This document shows, piece by piece, positions 55,809 to 64,000 of a stretch of DNA of 64,000 bases (position 1 is the first letter of the stretch; every line of letters begins with the position of its first letter). This DNA is from Desulfosporosinus acididurans (GTDB lineage Bacteria > Bacillota > Desulfitobacteriia > Desulfitobacteriales > Desulfitobacteriaceae), in assembly GCF_001029285.1 (NCBI RefSeq), contig NZ_LDZY01000010.1:1-64000 (forward strand), written 5' to 3'. A model generated the notes under the pieces. It was given only the letters and a program-made list of their open reading frames with translations, was not told the origin of the DNA and did no database searches. Both the position numbers and the translations under genes were made by a program.

Positions 55809-57863
55809 TTATTGTCCCAAAGGACTCGCCGAAATAGGGACACGCCCTGCCAAACTATTAATCGCTTCAATGTCTTCGTCGTCATCTTCCCACCAATGAG
55901 CAAGTGTCGGCGCAGCTGCATCCTTACCAAGATAGAGAAGTACATTCGATCCTTCCTCGACTTGGGTATCTCCATGAGGAATCTGATCAAGAACCGTCTC
56001 ACCCTGGCCATCTGTTTGAACTTTGAAACCAGCCTCACTTAACGTTTTTTCCGCCTCAGCAACGGGCATTCCCAAGACAGAAGGAACCGTTGCAGCTTTC
56101 TTCAGCGGCGGAAACTCCAAACCGGGCATCGGTTTCCCTGGTACCAAAGGAGCTTGGGGATCCGGCTTCACTCCTAAATATTTCAAAGAATCAAGCATAA
56201 CACTTTGAACGACTGGCGCAGCAACAGCCCCTCCAAAAAAGGGCACTCCGTCAATTACTGCCAGGATAGCCAAGCGTGGCTTATCTGCCGGAGCAAAAGC
56301 CACAAAGGACGCAATGTATTCACCTTGTATATAGGATCCATTGACGACTTTTTGAGCCGTTCCTGTCTTTCCCGCCACTCTGTATCCAGGAAGAAACGAT
56401 CGACGACCCGTCCCATTCGTAACAACAGACTCCAGAATTTCCCGTTCCAATTTAGAGGTATCTTCACTGATAACGCGGCGGACCTCCTCCTTCTCGAAAG
56501 GAGTAACGACTCGTCCACTTGGTCCGACAATCTCTTTCACCAGCTGGGGTTTCAATAGCGTTCCGCCGTTGGCCACAGCAGAAACTCCCGTCAAGAGCTG
56601 AATAGGCGTGACATTGTTCGTCTGCCCGATGGACATAGTTGCCAAATCTAGAGCTGTCGCTTTTTTCTTATTTGCTAAAATGCCCCGAGCCTCTCCGGAC
56701 ATCTCAATTCCTGTCTTTTGTCCAAATCCGAATTCGCGCAAGTATTTATAAAACGTGTCCATGCCCAAACGCTGTCCCATTTCAATGAAACCGGGATTGC
56801 AGGAATTCTCAGCGACCTGCACAAACGTTTGATCCCCATGCCCTCCTGCTTTCCAGCAGCGCACGTTTTTACCCAAAACGGTATAAGCACCCTTGTCAAA
56901 AAAATGTTCCGTTGGTTTAATTTTCTTTTCCTGTAAGGCTGCAGCCAAGGTAATAATCTTAAAGGTTGATCCCGGTTCATAACCATTTTGAACGGCAATA
57001 TTTCTCCTCGCGCTGGGATCGGCATCCTGATAATGATTAGGGTCAAACCCAGGAGTGGAAGCTAAAGCAAGCATTTCTCCGGTATTAGGATCCATGACTA
57101 AAATCGAGGCACTTTTCGGTGATTGTCCGTTCATATTAGTACCTTGCCCAGCCATTAATTTCTTCAGTTCTCGTTCGGCAAAGGCCTGGATGTTTGCATC
57201 AATGGTTAAACGCACTGTATTCCCCTGCTTGGGCGCCAAATACTGATGCTCGGCTTGAGGCAGGGGGATGCCATTGGCTCCGAATTCCTGGAGTATACTC
57301 CCCGGAACTCCTTTCAGCTCCGAATCCCTGGTTAACTCTATTCCTTCAAGCCCCTGATTGTCAATCCCAGCAAATCCGATAATATGACAAGCTAAGGTTC
57401 CTTGGGGATAATACCGTTGACTGTCCTCGGTAGTCCCTATTCCGGGGAGCGCTAGCGCTCTGATTTGAGCCGCAACTTCAGGTTTAACCTGCTTTTGGAT
57501 ATATTCTAAAGCTGAACGTTTAGTTATTCGCGCCTCTATATCTGCCTCAGATTTTCCCAAGAGTTTAGACAAGGTTAGGGCTGTCTCCTTCGCTTTGCCT
57601 GCCTGTCTTACCTCAGCAGGAATTGCATAAACTGTCTCAGTGCTGATGCTCATAGCTAAAACATTTCCATTTCGGTCCTCAATATTTCCTCGTTTAGGAG
57701 CTACCGGAACCCCCCGATAATGTGAATCATCTGCTTTCTTACGCAAATCAGCCCCTTGGCTTAGCTGTACAAAACCCAAACGAATGATTAGGACAACTAA
57801 AAAGGCACAGACACAGAAAAAAAGAAAGGCGATTCGTTTACGCATGACAACTAAAGGACTCAC
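55809..57863 (-). CDS. spoVD: SpoVD-type class B penicillin-binding protein with PASTA domain
   Basis: The 684-residue transpeptidase has an N-terminal anchor (RIAFLFFCVCAFLVVLI), a dimerisation domain, and the motifs EPGSTFK (Ser299) and AGKTGT (K499), with ENSCN-type SxN between. One PASTA domain follows (about 580-645), then an acidic tail. It starts with GTG. In Firmicutes the PBP after ftsL may be FtsI/PBP2b (division) or SpoVD (spore cortex); a single PASTA fits SpoVD, but with the paralogue at 2430 the division of labour is unclear. Confidence 0.88.
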   Translation of the reverse strand: MSPLVVMRKRIAFLFFCVCAFLVVLIIRLGFVQLSQGADLRKKADDSHYRGVPVAPKRGNIEDRNGNVLAMSISTETVYAIPAEVRQAGKAKETALTLSKLLGKSEADIEARITKRSALEYIQKQVKPEVAAQIRALALPGIGTTEDSQRYYPQGTLACHIIGFAGIDNQGLEGIELTRDSELKGVPGSILQEFGANGIPLPQAEHQYLAPKQGNTVRLTIDANIQAFAERELKKLMAGQGTNMNGQSPKSASILVMDPNTGEMLALASTPGFDPNHYQDADPSARRNIAVQNGYEPGSTFKIITLAAALQEKKIKPTEHFFDKGAYTVLGKNVRCWKAGGHGDQTFVQVAENSCNPGFIEMGQRLGMDTFYKYLREFGFGQKTGIEMSGEARGILANKKKATALDLATMSIGQTNNVTPIQLLTGVSAVANGGTLLKPQLVKEIVGPSGRVVTPFEKEEVRRVISEDTSKLEREILESVVTNGTGRRSFLPGYRVAGKTGTAQKVVNGSYIQGEYIASFVAFAPADKPRLAILAVIDGVPFFGGAVAAPVVQSVMLDSLKYLGVKPDPQAPLVPGKPMPGLEFPPLKKAATVPSVLGMPVAEAEKTLSEAGFKVQTDGQGETVLDQIPHGDTQVEEGSNVLLYLGKDAAAPTLAHWWEDDDEDIEAINSLAGRVPISASPLGQ

Positions 57864-57918
57864 GTGTCCTCACCCCTACCTTTCCAGGGATTCCTGCGTA
57901 CCCAAAGCGCCCTTCTTC

Positions 57919-58407
57919 TTAACGTTGTGTAGAAGCAAAGAAACTTGTAAATAGCTTTGAAAATTGATGCAGTGGTGTAGGTTTAGCCTCGGCAGTTTGT
58001 GTGTTGGTAACTTTGGGCGGCGTAGTCCCCGTTTGATTTTTGACCGCAGAAATAGTACCAGCCATATACACTGTTCCCGCTGGCTTTTCCATGCCCATAG
58101 ACAGCGCAACGCTCTCGATCCGACTCACTGACCTCAATTTATCAGCCTCTAACTGGAGAAGATCTTTCTGCTCCTTGAGCGTAGAAATATCCGTTTGTAA
58201 AGCTCTGATTTGTGCGCCTTTAACAACCGTCAGTTGAATCGTTTCCGCTCCGACAGCTCCAGTCAATCCAACTACGAAGGCCAGCATCAAAATACTTCTC
58301 CCATGATGAGACGACCTTTTTCTCTTTTTTATGATTCGTTGGCTTTGTCCGTCAGGTCTTAAGTCTATCGGCTCTTGATACATCATCTTTTCCTGCGCCA
58401 CTACCAA
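57919..58407 (-). CDS. ftsL: cell division protein FtsL
   Basis: The 162-residue protein has a basic cytoplasmic region, one membrane span (about residues 39-57) and an outside coiled coil (QIRALQTDISTLKEQKDLLQ), followed by a Thr/Pro-rich tail. This is the FtsL topology, and the position between rsmH and the PBP gene is standard. The start is TTG or the GTG two codons later, after AAGGAGGAGG. Confidence 0.85.
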   Translation of the reverse strand: MVVAQEKMMYQEPIDLRPDGQSQRIIKKRKRSSHHGRSILMLAFVVGLTGAVGAETIQLTVVKGAQIRALQTDISTLKEQKDLLQLEADKLRSVSRIESVALSMGMEKPAGTVYMAGTISAVKNQTGTTPPKVTNTQTAEAKPTPLHQFSKLFTSFFASTQR

Positions 58408-58437
58408 GGGTATTCCTCCTCCTTTTGCTTTAGACCC

Positions 58438-59370
58438 TTATATTTTTTCAGCAATCCGCAATTTTGCACTTCTGGCCCGCGGATTTGTTTCAATCTCTTC
58501 TTCAGTAGGAAAAATGGGTTTGCGCGTTAATATTCTGGCCACTGCCTTAGCCCCGCACCGGCAAAGCGGTAATTCCGGAGGACATGTGCAGCGCCCCAGC
58601 CAAGATTTCATTCGTTCTTTAACCATTCGGTCCTCAAGGGAGTGAAACGTAATTACGCCCAAGCGGCCTCCTTGGTCCAAGCACCTTAAAGCCTGATCCA
58701 AAACACGATCGAGAACTCCCAGCTCATCATTTACAGTGATGCGAATGGCCTGAAACGTTCGTTTTGCTGGATGGGGACCCTCTCGTCGAGCAGCCGCAGG
58801 AACAGCGGCTTTAATGACGTTTACTAAATCTCCCGTCGTCTCCAGCGGCCTCTCTTGGCGTTTTTGGACAATAAATTGGGCAATTCGCTTAGCCCATTTT
58901 TCCTCACCATAATCCCAGATAATCTTAGCCAAATATTCTTCGCGCCAAGTGTTCACGATCTCTCTCGCTGTGATGGGACTTTCTGAATCCATACGCATAT
59001 CGAGAGGTGCGTCCTGCATATAACTGAACCCTCTCTCAGCTTCATCCAGCTGAGGAGAGGAGACTCCCAGATCAAAAATTATGCCTTTGACAGGTCGGAG
59101 ATCCAATTCCAACAGGGTCTTCTCTAAATTTTCGAAATTCTCTTTCACTAACAAAACGCGTTTATCTCCGCTAAAAAGATTTTGAGCGTGATAAATCGCC
59201 TGCTCATCCTGGTCAAAACAAATTAATTTCCCCTTGGAGTCAAGTTTCTCTAGAACTCTCCGACTATGCCCAGCTCCGCCAAGGGTGCAGTCAACATAAA
59301 TTCCTGAGGGATCAGTAACCACTCTGTCGACGGTCTCTTTCAACAAAACCGTTACATGCTGAAAATCCAA
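58438..59370 (-). CDS. rsmH: 16S rRNA (cytosine-1402-N4) methyltransferase
   Basis: RsmH methylates C1402 in the ribosomal P site. The 310-residue protein has YVDCTLGGAGHSRRVLE for SAM, GIIFDLGVSSPQLDEAERGFS and a C-terminal RILTRKPIFPTEEE. I place the start at TTG 59370 with AAAGGA ten bases upstream; starting at the earlier TTG (59397) would overlap mraZ and add 9 residues. Confidence 0.95.
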   Translation of the reverse strand: MDFQHVTVLLKETVDRVVTDPSGIYVDCTLGGAGHSRRVLEKLDSKGKLICFDQDEQAIYHAQNLFSGDKRVLLVKENFENLEKTLLELDLRPVKGIIFDLGVSSPQLDEAERGFSYMQDAPLDMRMDSESPITAREIVNTWREEYLAKIIWDYGEEKWAKRIAQFIVQKRQERPLETTGDLVNVIKAAVPAAARREGPHPAKRTFQAIRITVNDELGVLDRVLDQALRCLDQGGRLGVITFHSLEDRMVKERMKSWLGRCTCPPELPLCRCGAKAVARILTRKPIFPTEEEIETNPRARSAKLRIAEKI

Positions 59371-59386
59371 ATTAACCCGTTCCTTT

Positions 59387-59818
59387 CTATATACCAAGCT
59401 CTACCAAGGATTCAGCAGCACTAGCGTAATCAGCTTCTGCCTGCCGACTATAGTCTGTCCAGAGTGTCTGGCTCCAAATTTCCACCCTGCTGGACACCCC
59501 GACAAGAATTAAATCCTTTTCCAATTGCGCATATTCGCGTAAATTAGCCGGCAATAGAATTCTGCCCTGCTTGTCCAATTCACATTCCGTTGCTCCCGAA
59601 AAAAAGAAACGAACAAAGGCGCGAACATTAGGTTGAGTAAACGGTAAAGCGCGAAGTTTCTCTTCCAACACATTCCACTCGGCGATGGGATAGACAAACA
59701 AACAATGATCCAAGCCTTTAGTTACAATAAAGCGTTCTCCTAAGGCTTCGCGGAACTTTGCCGGTATAATCAGCCGGCCTTTCCCGTCAATTGTATGAAT
59801 GTACTCCCCCATAAACAT
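59387..59818 (-). CDS. mraZ: MraZ transcriptional regulator of the dcw cluster
   Basis: MraZ is a DNA-binding AbrB-fold protein that controls its own operon. The 143-residue protein has the two half-repeats [21 protein letters not shown] and [20 protein letters not shown], as in the family. Three GTGGG repeats, its known target, lie just upstream of its start. Confidence 0.96.
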   Translation of the reverse strand: MFMGEYIHTIDGKGRLIIPAKFREALGERFIVTKGLDHCLFVYPIAEWNVLEEKLRALPFTQPNVRAFVRFFFSGATECELDKQGRILLPANLREYAQLEKDLILVGVSSRVEIWSQTLWTDYSRQAEADYASAAESLVELGI

Positions 59819-60130
59819 GTTGTTCGCCCCACTTTACCCCACTTCATCCCACTATTCTCCATTCAACAAGATTTTCCTGCTCTAAAATGAAAGTTTTCCA
59901 AAGAAAATTAAAAAATAGGAATAAAGTCCTTAGCTTCGGGGACACTTGGCCAATCCACACTGCAGGAGTATGCGTAATAAGATGCGGTTGGCGATAAGCT
60001 CGTCCGCTTATCGTCATGACCAGCGGCTTATATCAGGATTACATGGGATTTGGCACGAAAATATATCGCAAAAAAATGGCTGCAGCTAAAATAGCAGCAA
60101 CCATTGTGTTAGTAAATAATTCTTTTGAAT
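59819..60130. other. mraZ upstream region, no gene seen
   Basis: This 312-bp gap holds the MraZ operator at 59827-59854, an A/T-rich stretch that could carry the dcw promoter, and a stem GGCGATAAGC/GCTTATCGTC near 59970-60000. A stretch at about 60030-60065 (ATCAGGATTACATGGGATTT then GGCACGAAA) resembles part of the type B repeats. Confidence 0.5.
59827..59854 (-). promoter_or_regulatory. MraZ operator, three 10-bp repeats
   Basis: On the minus strand AGTGGGATGA, AGTGGGGTAA and AGTGGGGCGA follow one another with exact 10-bp period. GTGGG repeats at this spacing are the established MraZ binding site. They end nine bases before the mraZ ATG, so binding could affect both transcription and the ribosome site. 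Confidence 0.88.
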
Positions 60131-61513
60131 CTAAACCATATGCAATGGTTTTCCCATGATCCCATGAGCAGCCTCCATGATAGTCTCGGGAAGTGTAGGG
60201 TGGGCGTGAATTGTTCGGGCAATGTCTTCGGACTGAAGTCCTTTTTCCACTGCGATCCCTAACTCTGCAATTAAGCTGCTGGCCTGTGGTCCCATAATGC
60301 TTGCTCCTAAAACAATCCCTTTCTCATCCGCTAAAATCTTAACCATCCCAACGCTTTCGCCTAAGGCTAGGGCCTTGCCATTAGCCGAAAAGGGGAATTT
60401 ACTGACCCGATAGTCAATACCGGAAGTCTTAAGCTCCTGTTCAGAGTATCCGACGGAAGCAATTTCCGGATGAGTAAAGATGGCACTGGGGATAGCCTTG
60501 TAACTCATCGAAACGGAACGCCCTGCTATGTGTTCTGCGGCAATAATTCCTTCAGCCGAAGCAACATGGGCTAACATAATTCCCCCGATCGCATCTCCGA
60601 TCGCATAAACATGAGAAAGATTTGTCTGCATTTGCGCATTGACTTTCAAGGCGCCTCTTTCTAATTCCAAACCAAGGTTAGCCGTGTCAATGCCTTGCAA
60701 ATTAGGCTTGCGTCCCGTCGCCAAGAGGACGCGGTCGGCCGGAATCGCCTTAATTCCTTTAGCATCTTCGACCCGCACAATGAGGTTGTCACCCTCTTGA
60801 CAGATCTCTTTGACAGCCGTCTTGGTAAAGATCTCCATTCCGCTGCGTTTAAGCAACGGATTCAAGCGCTTAGGAATTTCCTCATCAATTGTCGGCAAGA
60901 GAGTTGGGAGCATCTCCACAACCGTTACTTTTACACCGAAGGCCTGAAAAACTGAAGCAAATTCTAAACCAATGACTCCCCCGCCTATAACAACCAGACG
61001 CTTCGGCAACTCCGTTTCATTTAAAAGTTCATCACTTGTTCCCACACCGGGAAGAGCTGCACCTGGTATTGGAATACGAACCGGTACTGACCCCGTAGCC
61101 AGTATAATATTGTCTGCATCGATTGTTTCAAAGCCTGCGTCCGTCGTTACTTCGAGCTTTCCCGGTTCTTTAAACTCGCCCCAGCCTTTGATAACCCGAA
61201 CATTGGCCGACTTGAGTAATTTCTCTATCCCTCCGACAAGGGTATTAACCACCTGATCCTTACGAGCCATTACTTTAGCATAATCTACTCCTTTTTCTCC
61301 TATGGACAGCCCAAATTCTTCAGCATGCTGGATTTCACGCCAGAGATCTGCACTTTTAACAAGAGCTTTGGTCGGAATACATCCTTTGTTTAAACAGGTT
61401 CCTCCCAAGCGCTCCCCTTCAATCAGCACAACAGATAAGCCTAGTTGAGCAGCCCTTAAAGCACAGACATATCCACCCGGCCCGCCGCCAAGAATCCCAA
61501 CCTGATAAGACAC
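60131..61513 (-). CDS. lpdA: dihydrolipoyl dehydrogenase
   Basis: The flavoprotein reoxidises dihydrolipoyl groups; it can be the L protein of glycine cleavage or E3 of a keto-acid dehydrogenase. The ~460-residue protein has GGGPGGYVCALRAA for FAD, the redox pair GGTCLNKGCIPTK, VIGGGVIGLEFAS for NAD and HAHPTLPETIMEA with the catalytic His/Glu. I place the start at GTG 61513 (AAGGAG eight bases upstream); the ATG at 61534 lacks a ribosome site. It is alone here, 30 kb from gcv. Confidence 0.93.
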   Translation of the reverse strand: MSYQVGILGGGPGGYVCALRAAQLGLSVVLIEGERLGGTCLNKGCIPTKALVKSADLWREIQHAEEFGLSIGEKGVDYAKVMARKDQVVNTLVGGIEKLLKSANVRVIKGWGEFKEPGKLEVTTDAGFETIDADNIILATGSVPVRIPIPGAALPGVGTSDELLNETELPKRLVVIGGGVIGLEFASVFQAFGVKVTVVEMLPTLLPTIDEEIPKRLNPLLKRSGMEIFTKTAVKEICQEGDNLIVRVEDAKGIKAIPADRVLLATGRKPNLQGIDTANLGLELERGALKVNAQMQTNLSHVYAIGDAIGGIMLAHVASAEGIIAAEHIAGRSVSMSYKAIPSAIFTHPEIASVGYSEQELKTSGIDYRVSKFPFSANGKALALGESVGMVKILADEKGIVLGASIMGPQASSLIAELGIAVEKGLQSEDIARTIHAHPTLPETIMEAAHGIMGKPLHMV

Positions 61514-61690
61514 AGCTTCCACTCCTTCCACCATCTTTCTATAATATTTCGACTTTCTCCAACATTTTCCCTGCTAGCACTTTGGCGGGGAGGATTTTAA
61601 ATTGAAAGCATAAAAACATAACACCTATACTATTCGCTGTATGTATCTTATGTATACGATTAGGACTATTGCAAAAGCCCCTAAAGACGA

Positions 61691-61756
61691 AAGTGAACTG
61701 TTAACGAAGGAGCCACCCCCACTTATAGAAGTGGGGGGCTTAAAAACTGGATAAAA
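61691..61756 (-). repeat. type A repeat, short copy in reverse orientation
   Basis: Read on the minus strand: TTATCCAGTTTTTAAGCC, a CCCCCACTT/AAGTGGGGG hairpin, GGCTCCTTCGTTAACAGTTC. It matches the left ~65 bp of the copies at 19421 and 28366 and then stops. Confidence 0.65.
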
Positions 61757-61810
61757 GTGCTCCTCCCTGTAATTGACAGTTTACTATTTTGGCTGTCACA
61801 CAGGGGGAGC
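61753..61810 (-). terminator. terminator after the LysM gene
   Basis: GCTCCCCCTGTGTGACAG pairs with CTGTCAATTACAGGGAGGAGC with a few bulges, followed on the minus strand by ACTTTTAT. It lies about 120 bp past the LysM stop. The rest of 61535-61928 shows no gene. Confidence 0.6.
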
Positions 61811-61928
61811 ATATAGAAATCAAAACGCACTTTATAGGGCTAATTTACTTGTTTATAGTTTATCGAAAACTATTGCTGCGTCTCTTTGGGATTTATAACG
61901 ATATTTTCTTTCAGGTGTCAAAAGAACT

Positions 61929-62450
61929 CTAGTAAGCAGAAGCTCCAGGGATAAATAAGATTTGACCGGGATAAATCAGGTCTGGGTTACGCAAATCATT
62001 GGCCAGTATAATAGCCTGCATCGTTGTTCCATAACGTTTAGCAATTTTGTATACAGTGTCACCTTTTTTAACGACATAAACTTCATGAGCTGGAGTTGGT
62101 TCCGGCATAGTGCTGTGCACCATTGGTTCCGGAGGACACGGCATCGGGGGGCAAGGCATCGGACAACAAGGATCTGCATACATTCCTTGATGCATTCCCG
62201 CTTCCGGCATCCCCATCATTCCGGGCATAGCTTGAGCACCCATCATTCCAGGCATTGCCTGAGCGCCCATCATTCCAGGCATTGCCTGAGCGCCCATCAT
62301 TCCAGGCATTGCTTGAGCACCCTGCATTCCAGGCATTGCTTGAGCACCCTGCATTCCTGCCATTCCTTGAGCATCCGGAGCCATACCTGACATTCCTGAC
62401 ATTCCACCCATACCAAGTGTAGGATTATAAGCAACGGAACGTAATTCCAT
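61929..62450 (-). CDS. LysM-domain protein with Met/Gly/Gln 9-residue repeats
   Basis: The 173-residue protein has three parts. Residues 1-85 are Met/Gly/Ala/Gln-rich, with MPGM(M/Q)GAQA repeated at least six times. A Cys/Pro-rich linker (DPCCPMPCPPMPCPP) follows, then a LysM domain at about 127-171 (YVVKKGDTVYKIAKRYGTTM, NPDLIYPGQILFIPG). No signal peptide is present. LysM proteins of this type in spore formers, such as SafA-like ones, bind cortex peptidoglycan in the spore coat; that role is inferred. GGAGG precedes the ATG. Confidence 0.85.
   Translation of the reverse strand: MELRSVAYNPTLGMGGMSGMSGMAPDAQGMAGMQGAQAMPGMQGAQAMPGMMGAQAMPGMMGAQAMPGMMGAQAMPGMMGMPEAGMHQGMYADPCCPMPCPPMPCPPEPMVHSTMPEPTPAHEVYVVKKGDTVYKIAKRYGTTMQAIILANDLRNPDLIYPGQILFIPGASAY
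62213..62355 (-). repeat. 27-bp tandem repeats coding for MPGM(M/Q)GAQA
   Basis: About five to six units of 27 bp encode the nine-residue repeat of the LysM protein. Units differ at a few positions (GCCTGAGCG vs GCTTGAGCA), and the central ones are nearly identical. The unit length is a multiple of three, so changes in copy number keep frame. Confidence 0.85.
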
Positions 62451-62800
62451 ATTAATTTCCTCCTTCAGTGTTCAGATCATTTAACATTAAGCGGCTGTTT
62501 TTCCTTTTGGTTAATAACAATATATGGTTTGCCAGTTATATTGTGTATGTACCATGAATTTCTTGCTATTTATTTGCATAACTATTTTCCTCATTGATGA
62601 ATGTCCCATTTTAAGGATTGCATGTACCATTTCCATAACATCTAGCGAGAAAAGCCAACAGTAATTTATAATATTCACCCAGAATTCATCGCTTTCCAAT
62701 TGACGCTTTAAAGTTAGTCCAAGTTTTTAGCTATTTCTTTAAAGAAATCCCGTTTTAGCTAGTCTTAACACAAATGAAGCCAACGACTGCACCCTCTACC

Positions 62801-62860
62801 AGGGGAAAAACTCATTGCTTGGAGAAGCGGTAAAGCCTATAAAATTGCGTGAGGGGAGAT
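62801..62860. repeat. type B repeat fragment
   Basis: AACTCATTGCTTGGAGAAGC then GGTAAAGCC corresponds to the left third of the tandem copies at 24489 and 24770 (AACTCATTGCATGGAGAGGC, GGTAAAGCC). The remainder is not recognisable. Confidence 0.55.
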
Positions 62861-62862
62861 AG

Positions 62863-62889
62863 CAAAAAAGAGCCGACGAAAGTCAGCTC
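62863..62889 (-). terminator. terminator after the DUF1858 gene
   Basis: On the minus strand GAGCTGAC and GTCGGCTC pair over TTTC and are followed by TTTTTTG, 31 bp past the stop. Confidence 0.85.
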
Positions 62890-62919
62890 CCCCATGTCCC
62901 TGTAGCGCTAAAAAGCACT

Positions 62920-63120
62920 TTAACCTTTTCCCGTAATTGCCTCATTAAGCTGGGCAACTAATTTATTAGGATCCCGCCCATGAGTCAAGGCGGCTCCTTC
63001 CAGGCTTTCCGTAGCCGATGAAGGGCAGCCGAGGCAATGCATACCCAACTCTAAAAAAATCTGAACCGTTTGAGGATATAATTTCAATACTTGACCAACT
63101 GTCATCTCTTTTGTCAGCAT
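62920..63120 (-). CDS. DUF1858 redox-disulfide protein
   Basis: The 66-residue protein has the DUF1858 layout: TVGQVLKLYPQTVQIFLELG then a CXXC pair (C29, C32 in MHCLGCPSS). Such proteins often occur next to hybrid-cluster or other redox enzymes. AAGGAGAG precedes the ATG. Function unknown; a small thiol or metal carrier is inferred. Confidence 0.88.
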   Translation of the reverse strand: MLTKEMTVGQVLKLYPQTVQIFLELGMHCLGCPSSATESLEGAALTHGRDPNKLVAQLNEAITGKG

Positions 63121-63143
63121 TTCCTGCTCTCCTTCCTACACTG

Positions 63144-63192
63144 TTTATCCAATTCTAAGACTTCCACTTCCATCATGGGAGTAGTCCCTCTT
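63144..63192. repeat. type A repeat, degenerate copy
   Basis: TTTATCCAATTCTAAGACTT, then CCACTTCCATCATGGGAGT recalls the left end and first hairpin of the type A repeat, with several mismatches. It lies between the DUF1858 gene and the MetE-like gene. Confidence 0.45.
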
Positions 63193-63210
63193 CACTGCTA
63201 TCCTGATCCT

Positions 63211-64000
63211 TTAATAACTTCCGATATCCACTAACAATTTATAAATATGTTCCGCTAACTCTTTACTTAACGTTCCTGTTCCGCAGCTGGGGGTAAGCAT
63301 ACTCTGCTGCCGCAGCAGAGACTCATCCACACCCCGTTTAACAAGTTCCCGAATATTGTCTTCCAGGCGTCTTCTAATAGTGTCACCACTTTCCTCCCAG
63401 GCATTATTATTTGTAGGCACAATCCCCCAGGACAGAATTCCCCCACGCTGCAAAAATTCATTGAGAGGCTCCCCTAAGACCATCATACTAGGCATATAGC
63501 TATAAGCATCAAAATTAAGGACTTTGATTGCGGAGTCAAAAATTAGTGTCCAATCCATTCCCGCACAAACATGAACCCCTGGAATTCCCCGCTGCCTGAC
63601 AATTCCTCCGGCAATGATATTTAACTCCTCAATAAGCTGGGTTCTGTCGAGAGTCACGTGTGTAGAGGCACCAAAAGCATAGAGACCAGGATCATCAATA
63701 GTCATCAGTACCGGTAAGCCAAAGGATTGGAGTCGTTTCGTCTGCCACTCCGCATGCATCGCCAAGTTCTTGACCAGCATATCCCTTAAAGTTTCGTTAT
63801 AATAACTGGCTTTTCTCTGATTATCCGTTATCTGCATTCCCAAAGTCAATGAACCGCTAAGCTGTCCCTTTAAGAGGACCGCATTGCGAGTTCCGTTTAA
63901 TTCCAAGTCGCGGCAGAACAATTCAAAACCTTCCCCGCCTGCGTCACTAAAACCGAATTTTTGCAAAGCCTCTTCATCACCGTCCAAGGCCTTCAAATAT
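63211..64000 (-). CDS. MetE-like (COG0620) protein, 3' part only
   Basis: At least 262 residues are present and the frame is open at the window edge, so the true start lies beyond 64000. The TIM-barrel sequence resembles the C-terminal domain of cobalamin-independent methionine synthase and relatives. Putative metal residues lie in GVHVCAGMDW (His, Cys) and MLTPSCGTGTLS (Cys). Short proteins of this family without the N-terminal half are often linked to methyl transfer from methylcorrinoids. No met gene is visible here. The uroporphyrinogen decarboxylase family shares the fold and is an alternative. Confidence 0.7.
   Translation of the reverse strand, partial: YLKALDGDEEALQKFGFSDAGGEGFELFCRDLELNGTRNAVLLKGQLSGSLTLGMQITDNQRKASYYNETLRDMLVKNLAMHAEWQTKRLQSFGLPVLMTIDDPGLYAFGASTHVTLDRTQLIEELNIIAGGIVRQRGIPGVHVCAGMDWTLIFDSAIKVLNFDAYSYMPSMMVLGEPLNEFLQRGGILSWGIVPTNNNAWEESGDTIRRRLEDNIRELVKRGVDESLLRQQSMLTPSCGTGTLSKELAEHIYKLLVDIGSY

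Larger units (their letters stand above)
62451..62919. other. 469-bp gap upstream of the LysM gene, no gene seen
   Basis: The region is A/T-rich. It contains a fragment of type B repeat at 62801-62860 and a terminator at 62863-62889. A 62-codon minus-strand frame at 62511-62699 has an odd composition and no ribosome site, so I do not call it. A promoter for the LysM gene is probable but not identified. Confidence 0.4.

Noticed and set aside
62213-62355. Regular short repeats that could suggest a CRISPR array
   Set aside because: Units are contiguous 27-bp coding repeats with no unique spacers, in frame within a protein.
61962-62390. 142-codon plus-strand frame opposite the LysM gene, with His/Ser repeats
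   Set aside because: It is the complement of the 27-bp coding repeats; the minus-strand frame has a LysM domain and ribosome site, this one has neither.
62511-62699. 62-codon minus-strand frame upstream of the LysM gene
   Set aside because: Composition is unlike the neighbouring genes and there is no ribosome site; probably chance in A/T-rich DNA.

Overview
The window looks like chromosome of a spore-forming, low-to-mid GC Firmicute of the Peptococcaceae type (Desulfosporosinus/Desulfitobacterium-like). This is inferred from gene content and order, not from a database match. Sporulation genes (spoIIGA, sigE, sigG, a SpoVD-type PBP), a single-membrane division cluster, a PyrR-regulated pyr operon and a glycine riboswitch all point that way. 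Almost every gene is on the minus strand, so transcription runs from high to low coordinates. The clear plus-strand genes are a penicillin-binding protein (2430-4454) and a 39-residue membrane peptide (6363-6482).

Layout. 1-730 is the broken end of an IS1182-like insertion sequence. 745-7333 holds a tRNA/rRNA methylase-like gene, a DUF2225 protein, a stand-alone class B PBP, a phosphodiesterase-family hydrolase and a YihY membrane protein. 7425-18154 is a complete UMP pathway: pyrR-pyrB-pyrC-carA-carB-pyrK-pyrD-pyrF-pyrE, with PyrR-type attenuators before pyrR and between pyrR and pyrB. 18309-21567 carries rluD, lspA, a DksA-like gene and pduL. 21740-29952 is a glycine cleavage and lipoylation block. 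A tandem glycine riboswitch precedes gcvT-gcvH-gcvPA-gcvPB; after a terminator and repeated DNA come two radical SAM proteins and a LipM/lipoate-ligase-like protein. No classical lipA or lipB is present here.

30238-37988 is the ylm/divIVA neighbourhood (pgeF, yggS, sepF, yggT, ylmH, divIVA), interrupted by a two-component system and an HlyD-like protein. 38075-40549 is spoIIGA-sigE-sigG. A cytoplasmic chemoreceptor sits between it and ftsZ. 42527-59818 is the dcw cluster mraZ-rsmH-ftsL-spoVD-murE-murF-mraY-murD-ftsW-murG-(MurC-position protein)-murB-murA-ftsQ-sbp-ftsZ. It has no ftsA, and the murC position is filled by a protein without a visible ATP-binding loop. The end of the window has lpd, a LysM protein with Met/Gly/Gln repeats, a DUF1858 protein and the 3' part of a MetE-like gene.

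Hairpin-rich repeats of at least two related types are scattered between genes (4.6, 10.7, 19.5, 24.5-25.1, 28.4, 46.3, 60.0, 61.7, 62.8 and 63.15 kb). The items I consider most worth following are the radical SAM lipoyl cluster, the MurC-like protein, the missing ftsA and the repeat family.
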